DNA of 64,000 bases, taken from contig CAJTLR010000015.1 of assembly GCA_910577185.1 (NCBI GenBank), positions 1 to 64,000 of the forward strand, given 5' to 3'. The position numbers and the translations under genes are program-made. Under the pieces are notes generated by a model. The model was not told where the DNA came from. It searched no databases and saw only the letters and a program-made list of their open reading frames with translations. The stretch comes from an uncultured Acetatifactor sp. (GTDB lineage Bacteria; Bacillota; Clostridia; Lachnospirales; Lachnospiraceae). This document shows, in pieces, positions 49,468-59,155 of this stretch. Numbering within the stretch: position 1 is the stretch's first letter; the number at the start of each line of letters is the position of its first letter.

Positions 49468-52233
49468 TCAAAATATATCCGCAATATCAAATTCCGGTTC
49501 CCGAAGTTCCCCCCTGGGAATCCGGCCTTCATGGAAACCGCTGCCCAGTATCACGTTCCCCACTTCCCATCCCGGGAAAACCCGCATTCCGTGGGGTATA
49601 TCCATGACATAACGGAATTCGTCTCCCTCCATCTCCCACTTTACATGGAGCCAGCCGTACATGGTGCGCCAGGAAAACTCCGCGGACGAAATTCCTTCCA
49701 CTGCCTCCGGCAGAAAGCATACATTTCCGGAGCCCGGGGACAGCCTTTTTATTCCCGCTATCCGGCGGTATATAAAGTCCGCAATGCAGCCGAAGGCATA
49801 ATGGTTGAAACTGCCGCCGCAGAAACTTCCGTCTTCCCTTATCTCGTCCCAGTGCTCCCAGATGGTGGTGGCCCCGTTCCTGATTTCGTACATCCAGGAA
49901 GGGAAGCTTTCCTGATACAGCACTTTGTACGCGGTGTCATGATAACCGTTCTCCCACAGTGCGTCCAGAAGAAAAGGTGTGGACAAAAATCCTGTCCCCA
50001 AATGATAATCGGCTTCTTTTACCAGTTCGTCAAGACGCCGGGCAAAATTTTCCCCCATTGTCCCTTCCACCATATGGAAAGTAAGCGCCATCACATACAG
50101 CCCCTGCAGTTCCCGGGTAAGCCTGTCATCCTCCGTGACATAAATCCGGTGAAACGCGTCCCGGATATTCCCGGCCAGGTTGCCGTAATAGACGCTCCGT
50201 CCCTGAATCCAGCCTTCCTCCTCCAGAATCCGGCTGATTTTCTCCATGCATACGGCCTGGCGGTAATAAAATAACGATGCCGTGATTTCCTTGCTTATGG
50301 CAACCCCTTCCTCGTCGGAGTATCCCGGCATCAGCCAGTCTCCCCAGTGATACCCGGTATTCCAGAGATATCTCATATACCGTCTCTTACCGAAATCCAT
50401 ATAATACTGTTCCGGCATGCTGTCTTCCGCACATGCCGTCACATAATTCATCCATTTTTCCATGGCCGCATAATTTTCCCGCAAAACCGCCGGATTTCCG
50501 TATGCCCTGTAAAGATCCAGGGGCACGAAAATGATGGCGTCCCCCCAGCCTGCGGACGTCCAGCCCGGATTGGGTTCCGATAAACGATAAGCGTCCGTGT
50601 AGGGAACCACAATGGGAATCTGCCCCCGCTCCAGCTGCTCCAGCCGGCACTGTTTCAGCCATCTGCGCAAAAATCCCGACACATCCTGGTTCCAGCTGGC
50701 GGTGGTGCAGAAAATCTGCGCGTCTCCGGTAAAACCGCCCCTTTCCCTCTGGGGGCAGTCCGTGGGAATGGAGATCATGTTGCCGCACTGGCTCCAGTAA
50801 GCATTTTTTACCAGCCGGGTGATTCCCTCATGGCTGCACCGGAAGGAACAAGTGTCGTCCATCTCCGTCTCCAGCACCGCACAGCCGCACTGTTCCGGTT
50901 CCAGCTTTCCCTGCAGTCCCACAATCTTCAGGTACCGGAATCCCTGGAATGAAAACAATGGTTCGTAAAGAAACTCTTCCTCTGCCACGCAGACAGTGTC
51001 TGCCTGATCATGATAAGGAAATCTCTGTGTGATCTTCTCCAGATCCCCCGTCTGGGGATTTAAGACTTCGCTGTGTTCTATCCTGATTGTGCTGCCCTTT
51101 TCCCCCCGGAAGCAGATTCTCTCATATCCCGCCAGCACCTGGCCGAAATCCACAATCCAGCTTCCTTTCTCCAGTTCCCGGACTTTTACCGGCGGTAAAA
51201 TATCGTTTACCGGACATGCCGCAGACGCAGGACTCCCTTTTTGATCCCCGAAACCGGCCATGGTCTGTTTCTCAATGATTCCCCCATATTCCTGGGGGGT
51301 CAGTATATGCTTCGGATATTCCCTTTCCTCCGTCCCGTACGCTTCCGGAACCTGGTGCGTGTCCAGCCATTCCCCCATAAACAGATCCGCATACAGAAGC
51401 GGTCCCGTAAATGCCCGGAATTTCTCATCGCTGACCAGCACTTCCTTCTTTCCATCCGAATATTCCGCTTCCGCCTGCAGAAGCAGGGCCGGACGGTCTC
51501 CATACAAATGGTTTCTGCCCGGAATCCCCTGGGCATGTCCTGCATACCAGCCATCCGCCAGTATCACTTCCACTTCATTTTCCCCTGACTGCAGATAAGG
51601 CCCCAGATCAAAGGTCTGGTAGTAAAGGATTTTGTCATAGGCCGTAAAATCCGGCGCCAGGACATAATTTCCCACCTTTTTCCCGTTTATGTTCAACCGG
51701 TAAAATCCATGCGCCGTGACGTATACCCTTGCTTTCACGGGCACCCCGTCCAGCCTCCAGCTCCTTTTCAGATAGGCGCAGCGCCGCAGGCCCATATCCT
51801 CATCCGGCCTCTTCCGGAAACGCCGGGAATATCTTTCCGCGTCCCGGTAAAAACACCGGTCTGCCTCAATCCACTTTGCCTTCCAGGATGCCTCCCCGAA
51901 AAGCGCGGTCTCAAACCAGCCGGGAGCGCTCCAGTCCAGCCATCGGCTTTTCCCATCCTCTTCCAGCAATACCGACACCCGCCAGAAATACCTGGTCTTT
52001 TCCTCCAGATCCAGTTCCAGTTCCCACTGGACCGCCCCAGTGTGCACGCACTTGTCCCAGACCGGCTCCCTGAAATCTTCTCCCGGGGAAACCTGGATTC
52101 TGCAGGCCTTCTGCACTACGTTTTTTCCCTCTCCCGCAATATTCCAGTGCAGCGTACAGCCTTTCATCGATATTCCCAGCGGATTCTTCTTTCCGTTGCA
52201 TCCCGTCACCACCACATACAAATCTTTCCCCAT
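49468..52233 (-). CDS. Alpha-L-rhamnosidase (GH78 family)
   Basis: 921 aa, no signal peptide, so likely cytoplasmic. It removes terminal alpha-L-rhamnose from oligosaccharides. Architecture follows GH78: N-terminal beta-sandwich domains, a substrate-binding Bac_rhamnosid_N-like region, then the (alpha/alpha)6 barrel. The catalytic region is marked by SIPTDCPQRERGGFTGDAQIF, where the acid residues lie, and a late GATTIWEHWDEI block. I chose the ATG at 52233, because GGGG in the repeat element lies seven bases upstream; an ATG four codons earlier is inside that element. Downstream of the sugar ABC transporter genes and a terminator. Confidence 0.92.
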   Translation of the reverse strand: MGKDLYVVVTGCNGKKNPLGISMKGCTLHWNIAGEGKNVVQKACRIQVSPGEDFREPVWDKCVHTGAVQWELELDLEEKTRYFWRVSVLLEEDGKSRWLDWSAPGWFETALFGEASWKAKWIEADRCFYRDAERYSRRFRKRPDEDMGLRRCAYLKRSWRLDGVPVKARVYVTAHGFYRLNINGKKVGNYVLAPDFTAYDKILYYQTFDLGPYLQSGENEVEVILADGWYAGHAQGIPGRNHLYGDRPALLLQAEAEYSDGKKEVLVSDEKFRAFTGPLLYADLFMGEWLDTHQVPEAYGTEEREYPKHILTPQEYGGIIEKQTMAGFGDQKGSPASAACPVNDILPPVKVRELEKGSWIVDFGQVLAGYERICFRGEKGSTIRIEHSEVLNPQTGDLEKITQRFPYHDQADTVCVAEEEFLYEPLFSFQGFRYLKIVGLQGKLEPEQCGCAVLETEMDDTCSFRCSHEGITRLVKNAYWSQCGNMISIPTDCPQRERGGFTGDAQIFCTTASWNQDVSGFLRRWLKQCRLEQLERGQIPIVVPYTDAYRLSEPNPGWTSAGWGDAIIFVPLDLYRAYGNPAVLRENYAAMEKWMNYVTACAEDSMPEQYYMDFGKRRYMRYLWNTGYHWGDWLMPGYSDEEGVAISKEITASLFYYRQAVCMEKISRILEEEGWIQGRSVYYGNLAGNIRDAFHRIYVTEDDRLTRELQGLYVMALTFHMVEGTMGENFARRLDELVKEADYHLGTGFLSTPFLLDALWENGYHDTAYKVLYQESFPSWMYEIRNGATTIWEHWDEIREDGSFCGGSFNHYAFGCIADFIYRRIAGIKRLSPGSGNVCFLPEAVEGISSAEFSWRTMYGWLHVKWEMEGDEFRYVMDIPHGMRVFPGWEVGNVILGSGFHEGRIPRGELREPEFDIADIF

Positions 52234-52241
52234 ATTTAACC

Positions 52242-52265
52242 CCATTTCTGCGCGGCCTTTTGCGC
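52242..52265 (-). repeat. Hairpin plus Shine-Dalgarno element at the rhamnosidase start
   Basis: Minus strand: GCGC-AAAAGGCC-GCGC followed by AGAAATGGGG, eight bases before the start codon. It matches the copy at 48607-48631 over 24 consecutive positions. Confidence 0.75.
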
Positions 52266-52342
52266 GGTTTACTCTCCCTGTCCCTTTACGAGGGACTTTT
52301 CAGACCTCCCGGGCTTCTCCCGGACAGGTTGTTCTGTAAGCG

Positions 52343-52376
52343 AAAAGGGGCATCCCGCCTAGCGCAGAATGCCCCT
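52343..52376 (-). terminator. Terminator of the sugar ABC transporter operon
   Basis: AGGGGCAT pairs with ATGCCCCT, followed by TTTCG on the minus strand, 75 bp after the solute-binding protein gene. Confidence 0.75.
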
Positions 52377-52451
52377 CTCCCTTTCTACGGATACATTATT
52401 CATCCCGTCTTTTTGTTATGAAGACTGTTTCCGGTGGCCGCAGGCCGTGAT

Positions 52452-54041
52452 TTACTGTCCTGCCAGGAACTCGTCCAGCTGTCTCTGGTTCTCTTCGATA
52501 ATGGTATTGATTCCCGCACTGTCCAGATCCTTCAGGAATTCCGGAAGCACAGTGTCCACGTCCACAGTACCATACTCTAACTGGGTCAGATACTTGGCTA
52601 TCACATTCTTCACGGTAGACTGCTCTGTCTCAACGCTGCTGGCGTCAAATTTGTAGCCGTATGCCTTGGAAGTATGGGCAACCGTCTCCTTCAGATAATC
52701 TTCGCGCTGCTGATAAATTTCCGGTGTGGTGGGCGGGCTGATATACCACTGTGAACCGTCGCCCCATACGCCAAACACATTTGTGTACTTCTTCTCGGCA
52801 CTGCCGTTGAATTCAACGACACCGTTTTCGGGATCCGTCAGGGTATAGTCTTCTCCTTCAACACCGTTGGCGAAGAGATTGGAGAAATCGCCATCCGTAA
52901 ACAGCAGGTTCAGCACTTCCATTGCCTTCTCAGGATTCTTTGCATTGGTAGGGATAAAGAACAGAACACCCGTATACACATTTGTGGTCATCCAGGTAGG
53001 GCACAGATCAATCTGCACAACTTCCGTTGCTGCTTCCAATTCCATATTTTCCCTTGTTCCCGGGGTGCTCATCCCAATGAAGGTTGCAGCCTTCGCCGCG
53101 CTGAACAGATCATCGCCTGCTTCATCCGAGGTGGCGGCATCCTTGGAAATATATCCTGCCTGATACCATTTTCTCATCCAGTCAAGATATTCCCTGTATT
53201 CATCCGTTGCGTAAAGATTCTGGATGGTGGTGCTGTTGAGCGCGTCCACCAGAACGCCGCTGGATTCGCCTACTCCCAGGTTGTCATAATTTTTCACAAA
53301 GAAGAAATTGGATTTGGCTTTGTTTCCCGATACACCCAGGGCCGTATACTCCGGGAATTTCTCATGTATCTGGGACAGCAGGCTGTCCAGTTCCTCATAT
53401 CCGATATAGCCTTCCACATCCATCCCTGCCGTATCCAGCTGGTCAAATACATCCTTGCGCATATAGAGTGCGCCGCCATTGCCGGGTGCGGAAGGAATGG
53501 TGGGAATCCCGTACTGGACGCCCTTGTACTTTCCTGCCCCCAGGAAAGATTTTTCCTTATCCTTCTCCAGCATGTCTTTTCCGTATTCCGCAATCAGGTC
53601 ATCCAGCGGCTGAAACCCCCCCGCATTGATCATAGCCAGATAGTCCTGGAATACCGTACAGATAATGTCCACATCCTCCCCTGAGGCAAACCACTTATTA
53701 TAGGTGGAAGCTTCATCCGCATGGGCCACGGACACCAGCTCCAGGTTACAGCCAAGTTTCTCATTGGTCATGGCGCTTGCCGCCGCTTCCACGCGGTCCA
53801 GTCCGTCCGGATCCACACCGCTGGTAATATAGGTCATCCTTACGGTAGCCACATCCCCCGAAGCAGCCTGCTGGCTCTCTCCTCCTTCGGAACCGTTTCC
53901 TTCGTCCTGCCTTCCTTCCGCGGAAGACCCGGACCCTGAACTGCCGGACCCCTCATTGCCGCCGGGGGTCTGGCCGCATCCTGCCAGCAATGCGGCTGTC
54001 ATTACCACTGCAAGTATTTTAGGTAACAATCTTTTTCTCAT
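52452..54041 (-). CDS. Extracellular solute-binding lipoprotein (sugar ABC transporter)
   Basis: 529 aa. A signal peptide with the lipobox LAGC (Cys22) anchors it to the outer face of the membrane. A Gly/Ser/Glu linker (about 25-60) precedes a large type 1 solute-binding fold of the LplA/YtcQ kind used for complex oligosaccharides (VRMTYITSGVDPDG, WQKWYQAGYISKDAATS-like). It is the last of three transporter genes; the permeases precede it. No ATPase is encoded nearby, so a shared MsmX-type ATPase probably energises it (known for this group; inferred here). Confidence 0.94.
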   Translation of the reverse strand: MRKRLLPKILAVVMTAALLAGCGQTPGGNEGSGSSGSGSSAEGRQDEGNGSEGGESQQAASGDVATVRMTYITSGVDPDGLDRVEAAASAMTNEKLGCNLELVSVAHADEASTYNKWFASGEDVDIICTVFQDYLAMINAGGFQPLDDLIAEYGKDMLEKDKEKSFLGAGKYKGVQYGIPTIPSAPGNGGALYMRKDVFDQLDTAGMDVEGYIGYEELDSLLSQIHEKFPEYTALGVSGNKAKSNFFFVKNYDNLGVGESSGVLVDALNSTTIQNLYATDEYREYLDWMRKWYQAGYISKDAATSDEAGDDLFSAAKAATFIGMSTPGTRENMELEAATEVVQIDLCPTWMTTNVYTGVLFFIPTNAKNPEKAMEVLNLLFTDGDFSNLFANGVEGEDYTLTDPENGVVEFNGSAEKKYTNVFGVWGDGSQWYISPPTTPEIYQQREDYLKETVAHTSKAYGYKFDASSVETEQSTVKNVIAKYLTQLEYGTVDVDTVLPEFLKDLDSAGINTIIEENQRQLDEFLAGQ

Positions 54042-54195
54042 AGTTTCCTCCTTCTTTTACCTTGTCCACAGTTTACATAACATTTATAAACCATCTCCGC
54101 ACCGGAGCCGACAGGTTCCCCGCAGAAATTATTTATCCTGTTTTTTGTTTCCCTCCCGGGCCCCTGACACTGCCCGGAATCGGTTTTTGTCATCC

Positions 54196-55080
54196 TCAGC
54201 CCTTTACCGCACCCAGCGTAATGCCTTTTACGAAATAACGCTGGAAGAAGGGATAGATGACCAGCATGGGCAGCACGCCCAGCACCGCGATGGCCATACG
54301 TGCCGTCAGCGTGGGAATTTCCGATTTATTGATATACAGCCCGCTGCCCGCCATGGAAGTCAGCGCCGCGATATTGTTGTTTATGGCGTTGAGCACATTC
54401 TGAATGGAGTACAGCTCGGGATCGTTAAGGTAATAAAGTCCGTTTGTCCAGTTATTCCAGTATGCCAGGGCCATCATCAGGCCTACCGTGGCCAGAATCG
54501 GTTTGGAAAGCGGCAGCACGATCAGCCGGAATATGGACATTTCGCTGGCACCGTCCAGTTTTGCGCTCTCCAGCAGGGACTCCGGTATACTGGTGGCAAA
54601 ATAATTTCTCACCAGCATCACCTGGAACGCGTTCACCAGCAGGGACGGAACAATCAGTGCCCATATGGTGTCGTTGATGTGCAGGTACTTGGTGTAAATC
54701 AGGTAAGTGGGCACCAGGCCGCCGTTAAACAGCATGGTGAATACCACAAAGAAGTTAAAAAATCCTTTTCCCGGAATATCCTTGGTGAGCCCGTATCCCA
54801 GCAGGGAAGTGATGGTCAGTCCCAGGGAAGTCCCCACCAGAGTGGTAAAAATCGTGACACCGTAGGCCCTGAAAATCATATTGCTCTGCTGCATGATGTA
54901 CTGGTATGCCTCCAGGCTGAACACTGTGGGAATAAAGCGGAAACCCGACACAATCGCCGCTTTTTCCTCCGTAAAGGAAGAGGATATCAGCAGTACAAAG
55001 GGCAGCACGGCCATTAAACTCAAAATCGTCAGCACTATGTATGCAATGGCGCGTATTCTTTTATCATCTTTTCCTATCAT
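54196..55080 (-). CDS. Carbohydrate ABC transporter permease (MalG/YtcP-like)
   Basis: 294 aa, six membrane segments. The binding-protein-dependent permease signature loop is present (ESAKLDGASEMSIFRLIVLPLSKPILATVG), which contacts the ATPase. Of three close starts, ATG 55080 has GGAGG at six bases and is preferred. It lies 13 bp after the partner permease and 154 bp before the binding protein. Confidence 0.94.
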   Translation of the reverse strand: MIGKDDKRIRAIAYIVLTILSLMAVLPFVLLISSSFTEEKAAIVSGFRFIPTVFSLEAYQYIMQQSNMIFRAYGVTIFTTLVGTSLGLTITSLLGYGLTKDIPGKGFFNFFVVFTMLFNGGLVPTYLIYTKYLHINDTIWALIVPSLLVNAFQVMLVRNYFATSIPESLLESAKLDGASEMSIFRLIVLPLSKPILATVGLMMALAYWNNWTNGLYYLNDPELYSIQNVLNAINNNIAALTSMAGSGLYINKSEIPTLTARMAIAVLGVLPMLVIYPFFQRYFVKGITLGAVKG

Positions 55081-55093
55081 GCTCATCCTCCCC

Positions 55094-56014
55094 CTAAAAT
55101 AACGCACTCTCTTTGCTGTATTTGCGGACAATGGCATTTGCCGCAACCACCAGCACAAATCCTACCACCGACTGATAGAAACCTGCCGCGGAGGACAGTG
55201 AAATATTGCCCTGCTGCATCAATGCATTGTATACATATGTGTCTATGGTCTGGGTCACGTCGTACAGGGCGCCGGAATTTCTGGGAACCTGGTAAAACAG
55301 ACCGAAATCCGAGTAGAAAATGCTTCCGATATTCATGATCACCAGCGTAATGACCGTTGATTTCAAAAGGGGCAGCGTAATATATGTAATCTGTTTCCAC
55401 TTTCCGGCCCCGTCAATTCTGGCCGCCTCGTAATATTCCCTGCTGATTCCCACAATACTGGCCAGGTAAATCACCATGGAGAAACCCACGCTTTTCCAAA
55501 GATAAGAAAAAACCAGGAGAAACGGCCAGTATTTTTTGTCCTGGTACCATACAATGGCTTCCTTTCCCAGCGGTGCCAGGATTCCCTGATTCACCATACC
55601 GGTCTCGGCACTCAGGAAGGCAAACACCAGATAGCTTACGATAACCCAGGAAATCATGTACGGCAGCAGTATCAGCGTCTGGTACAGCCTGCTGGAAAAC
55701 TTGGAAGTGATCTCATTGAGCAGAATTGCCACGGTGATGGACACCACCGTACCTGCCACTATGAAGACCAGATTATACAAAACCGTGTTTTTTGTCATGT
55801 TCCATGCTTCGGAAGATGCAAATAAATATTTGAAATTGCTGAACCCGGCCCAGTCGCTTCCCAGAATGCCTTTGTTCCAGTTGATTTTCTTAAACGCAAT
55901 CACCAGTCCGAACATGGGCGCATAATTGTTCACCAGCAGATAGATGATTCCCGGAAGCATCATGCAGTAGATCGGCAGGGCGTTCTTCCAGTTTCTCTTC
56001 TTTTTTTTCTTCAT
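55094..56014 (-). CDS. Carbohydrate ABC transporter permease (LplB-like)
   Basis: 306 aa. A basic N-terminus (MKKKKKRNW) and six membrane segments; the EAA loop reads YYEAARIDGAGKWKQITYITLPLLKS. NNYAPMFGLVIAFKKINW is typical of the LplB/MsmF group. Start at 56014 follows GGAGGG; a longer frame runs into the palindromic terminator. First gene of the transporter unit. Confidence 0.94.
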   Translation of the reverse strand: MKKKKKRNWKNALPIYCMMLPGIIYLLVNNYAPMFGLVIAFKKINWNKGILGSDWAGFSNFKYLFASSEAWNMTKNTVLYNLVFIVAGTVVSITVAILLNEITSKFSSRLYQTLILLPYMISWVIVSYLVFAFLSAETGMVNQGILAPLGKEAIVWYQDKKYWPFLLVFSYLWKSVGFSMVIYLASIVGISREYYEAARIDGAGKWKQITYITLPLLKSTVITLVIMNIGSIFYSDFGLFYQVPRNSGALYDVTQTIDTYVYNALMQQGNISLSSAAGFYQSVVGFVLVVAANAIVRKYSKESALF

Positions 56015-56046
56015 CCTCGTCCCTTCCCTCCGTTTACGTAAAAAAC

Positions 56047-56104
56047 AAAATGTATATAATAAAACCACCGCATTGTTTAACGGTGGTTTTATTATATACA
56101 TTTT
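56047..56104. terminator. 58-bp perfect palindromic terminator between the response regulator and transporter genes
   Basis: Arms of 24 bp (56047-56070 and 56081-56104) match exactly around a 10-nt loop. The core AAAACCACCG/CGGTGGTTTT is a strong bidirectional intrinsic terminator, extended by AT-rich arms. It ends the minus-strand response-regulator transcript. Confidence 0.85.
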
Positions 56105-56159
56105 CCACAATGAATAATAGAAATTATCCGAACACAAATAGCACTTTGCCGTCCAGTTG

Positions 56160-56957
56160 TCATGTCTCGCTTCCCTTTTCGCCGGACTGCATGAATTCCC
56201 TGGGAGTCATTCCATATTTTTTCTTGAATACTTTCGTGAAATAACTGTAATTGTCATAACCGCATTCATAGGCGATTCTGGACACGGAGGCCTGCCCTGC
56301 CTTCATCAGTTCCCCGGCCAGGAACATCCTCTCCTCCAGAATATAATCCCCTATGCCGATTCCTTCCTCCCGCTTGAACACTTTCGACAGATAATCCGGC
56401 GAAATACAGAAAAGCTTCGCCATCTGCTCCACCCGCAGCTCTTCCTTCAGATGTGCGGTAATATAGGATTTCACCTGGCCGATCAGTTCTTTCTTATTCG
56501 CGGTGGAAAGCGGATTTTCCTGCTCCCCGGACATCTGCTTCATCCATTCCCTTCCGAACGCCTGATACCGGTCATTTTCCCGGGTCTCGTCAATCTCCTG
56601 GCGTATGTTCAGAAGTTTCTCCTCCAGCTGTCCATAAATAATGGGTTTTACGATAAAATCCCGGCACCCCAGTGAAACCGCCCTCTTGGCATAAGTAAAT
56701 TCCTCATGGCATGTCATGATCATGCTCACCGTCCGGGGATGTTTTTCCTTGACCCACTCCAGAAAATCAAGCCCCGATCCATCCGGCAGCTCGATGTCAC
56801 AGAGTACAATCCCGATCCGCATCAAATCAAACTGTCTTGCCGCCATCTCCAGGGACGTGGCCTGACACACCGCGTCAAATCCCAGCGCTTCCCAGCAGAC
56901 TCCCGCCATTATCCCGTTCAGGATTTCCTTCTCGTCCTCCACTATCAGTAAATTCAT
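56160..56957 (-). CDS. AraC-type response regulator (YesN-like)
   Basis: 265 aa. Receiver domain (about 1-120) with the phospho-acceptor Asp54 in VLCDIELPDG and Lys in IVKP. C-terminal AraC/XylS double helix-turn-helix (about 160-260; MAKLFCISPDYLSKVFKREEGIGI and IAYECGYDNYSYFTKVFKKKYGMTPREFM). Cognate of the kinase encoded just upstream. It probably activates the transporter operon or the divergent sugar genes in response to an extracellular glycan (inference). Confidence 0.95.
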   Translation of the reverse strand: MNLLIVEDEKEILNGIMAGVCWEALGFDAVCQATSLEMAARQFDLMRIGIVLCDIELPDGSGLDFLEWVKEKHPRTVSMIMTCHEEFTYAKRAVSLGCRDFIVKPIIYGQLEEKLLNIRQEIDETRENDRYQAFGREWMKQMSGEQENPLSTANKKELIGQVKSYITAHLKEELRVEQMAKLFCISPDYLSKVFKREEGIGIGDYILEERMFLAGELMKAGQASVSRIAYECGYDNYSYFTKVFKKKYGMTPREFMQSGEKGSET

Positions 56958-57030
56958 CCTAATCCCTCATGCCGCTTTGGGCGGCTCAAAAATGTGAAAC
57001 TGATTACCTCTCTGCCCGGACTGCCGTGCC

Positions 57031-58722
57031 TCAACTCCTGGCCTGCCTGGGCGGATACACGTTCTGCCGCTCACAGCCATCCTGCCCTGCCTTGCCGCAG
57101 GGAAATTCCATCCACACCTGGGTCCCCTCTCCCTTCCGGGAAGTGATCCTGAAATCCGCCTTCTCCCCGTAAAAGCTGCGGAGTCTCTTGACACAGTTCC
57201 AGATTCCCACATGCCGTCCCCTGCTGTCCTCTATGATCTCCCCCTCCAGAATCTTTTCCAGCAGACCGGAATCCATCCCTCTTCCGTCGTCGCATATGGC
57301 AATGCGCAGCATGTCTTCCTCCCTCCGCACTATGACAAAGATTTCGATCTCCCCCTCCGGTTTTAAGGCATATTTCGTACTGTTTTCCACGAAATTCTGT
57401 ATCATCAGGGGTGGAATACGCTCTTCCATCAAATCCTCATCCACATCAAACATTACGAAAAAGGCATCCGGGTGCCGCACCTTCTGCACCTGGGTGTAGG
57501 TTTTCACAAATTCAATTTCGGAGCGCACCGTGACAAATTCCGATGTGTTGCGCAGGGCGTACCGGAAATATTTGGACAAGTTAAAGGAAAACTCCCTGAT
57601 TTCCTCTGTCTTCCGGTTGAACGCGAGACTATAGATCACACTCAGGGAATTCAGCAGCAGATGGGGATTGATCTGCAGCTTCAGATTGATCAGTTCCTCC
57701 TCTTCCTTCTCCAGCTTCAGCTCATAGGCTTCTATCTTCAGATCCTGGCTGTAATCCAGCATATGGTTAAAAGCCTGCTCAATATTGCAGAACTCCCTTG
57801 TATTGGAAAATTTCTGAATTCTGTAGTCAATATTGCCATCCAGAATCTCCTGCATGGCAGTGGAAACCTTGCGCATGGGAACCAGAAACCATTTTTTGAT
57901 GGCAAACAGGAACACCGGAATGAAGGCGGCCAGCAGTGCCGTCATGGACAGGAGCACCTTGTCCCGCACAGAAAGCCTGTTCCGCATGGTATCCTCCGGG
58001 AAAAAAAGCTGCAGTTCCACCGGCATCACGTCAAATTCCTTTTCCAGTCTGCCGTAACCGGAGGATTCCGTAAAATCCCCTTCTCCCAGAAACACCTTCT
58101 CTCCTTTGTCCCCCAGGGAAAGCACCAGCAGGTCTCCCTCATTTCCCCCTGACTCAAACCGTTCCTGCAGATCGTCCAGACGCAGCAGAAACCCTATCTC
58201 CATAAAAGAATTCCGATACCCGGAAATCAGATACTTCCCCTCCTCACACTGGACAACGCAGGGCTGCAGATAGGGCTCCCTCTGAAGGATCTGTTCTTCC
58301 AGATGTTCCTGGGTAAACAGGGATATCTTATTCTTTCTCTTTGCCATAAAAGTGTCATCCGTGTGGAAAATATTGACATAGAATCCTGACACAAGGGGAA
58401 AATAATTCAACAGACCGGAGAGCTCGTCATGCAGCCAGACCCTGGCCTGCTGGTAACGGGTGTTCGTCTCTCCCCACCGGAGGGCCGCATAAGTGTTGTC
58501 CATGCACAGCAGCAGCTGAAGGTAATTGTCCACCACGGCCAGACTGGTGTCATACTGTCCCACAAGAATATTGACACTGGACTGCTTCGCCGCCACCACC
58601 TGCGCCCTTGCCTCTTCCATGTTTGCGCGGCTTGCCGCCAGGGATAAACCTACCGCCGGAACACTGATCAGCAAAAACAGGAAAATAATCTGGAACCTGA
58701 ACGTATATGCGATATGCTTCAA
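57031..58722 (-). CDS. Membrane sensor histidine kinase (YesM-like)
   Basis: 563 aa. Membrane segments at about 9-29 and 256-278 flank an extracellular sensor domain; a HAMP region follows (about 278-330). The kinase core has the His354 of the INPHLLLNSLSV box, and the ATP lid has DDGRGMD and HVGIWNCVKRL. In YesM-type kinases the usual box is NPHFLFNTL, so the box is variant (HLLLNSL). It lies 73 bp before the response regulator in the same direction. Confidence 0.95.
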   Translation of the reverse strand: MKHIAYTFRFQIIFLFLLISVPAVGLSLAASRANMEEARAQVVAAKQSSVNILVGQYDTSLAVVDNYLQLLLCMDNTYAALRWGETNTRYQQARVWLHDELSGLLNYFPLVSGFYVNIFHTDDTFMAKRKNKISLFTQEHLEEQILQREPYLQPCVVQCEEGKYLISGYRNSFMEIGFLLRLDDLQERFESGGNEGDLLVLSLGDKGEKVFLGEGDFTESSGYGRLEKEFDVMPVELQLFFPEDTMRNRLSVRDKVLLSMTALLAAFIPVFLFAIKKWFLVPMRKVSTAMQEILDGNIDYRIQKFSNTREFCNIEQAFNHMLDYSQDLKIEAYELKLEKEEEELINLKLQINPHLLLNSLSVIYSLAFNRKTEEIREFSFNLSKYFRYALRNTSEFVTVRSEIEFVKTYTQVQKVRHPDAFFVMFDVDEDLMEERIPPLMIQNFVENSTKYALKPEGEIEIFVIVRREEDMLRIAICDDGRGMDSGLLEKILEGEIIEDSRGRHVGIWNCVKRLRSFYGEKADFRITSRKGEGTQVWMEFPCGKAGQDGCERQNVYPPRQARS

Positions 58723-58971
58723 TCTTTTTCTCCCCGGGCTCTGTGCCCTTTCAATGCGTCAGCCCTCCAGCCACTGTGGGATTATGGGCAATTCCGCAGT
58801 CCTGGTACCGGCTGTCTGTTGTCAACCTTCTTTCCGTCCGTATTTTTTGTATGCAGGTGATTTTGTCTCATCCCTGCCGCCCACCTAAGCAAGGATTTAA
58901 ACTTTTGATCGATATAGGATGTACCATGTATGATATGTATGAGAAAAGAATATAACCTTTGCTTTGAGAAC

Positions 58972-59000
58972 AGAGTACCATATTTGTCGCTTTTTGTCAA
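58972..59000 (-). promoter_or_regulatory. Promoter of the sensor kinase-response regulator pair
   Basis: Minus strand: TTGACA (58995-59000), 17 bp, TACTCT (58972-58977). Leader of about 240 nt without a recognised motif. No other gene is seen in 58723-59034. Confidence 0.6.
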
Positions 59001-59034
59001 TCAGATTCCGTCCCGGAACCCACCGGGCTTTTTG

Positions 59035-59073
59035 AAAAACGGCGGAAGACAGGATGACTTCCGCCGTTTTTTT
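59035..59073 (-). terminator. Terminator of the GH1-GH43/GH88 operon
   Basis: AACGGCGGAAG pairs with CTTCCGCCGTT, with T-runs on both sides, so it may act in both directions. It lies 80 bp after the GH88 gene. Confidence 0.9.
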
Positions 59074-59155
59074 CCATTATGGCCCTGCCGTAACAACTAC
59101 GGCACTTTTCCTGCATGGAGCCTCTCTCCGGCCGGACTGCCGCCCCTGCGGCCCC

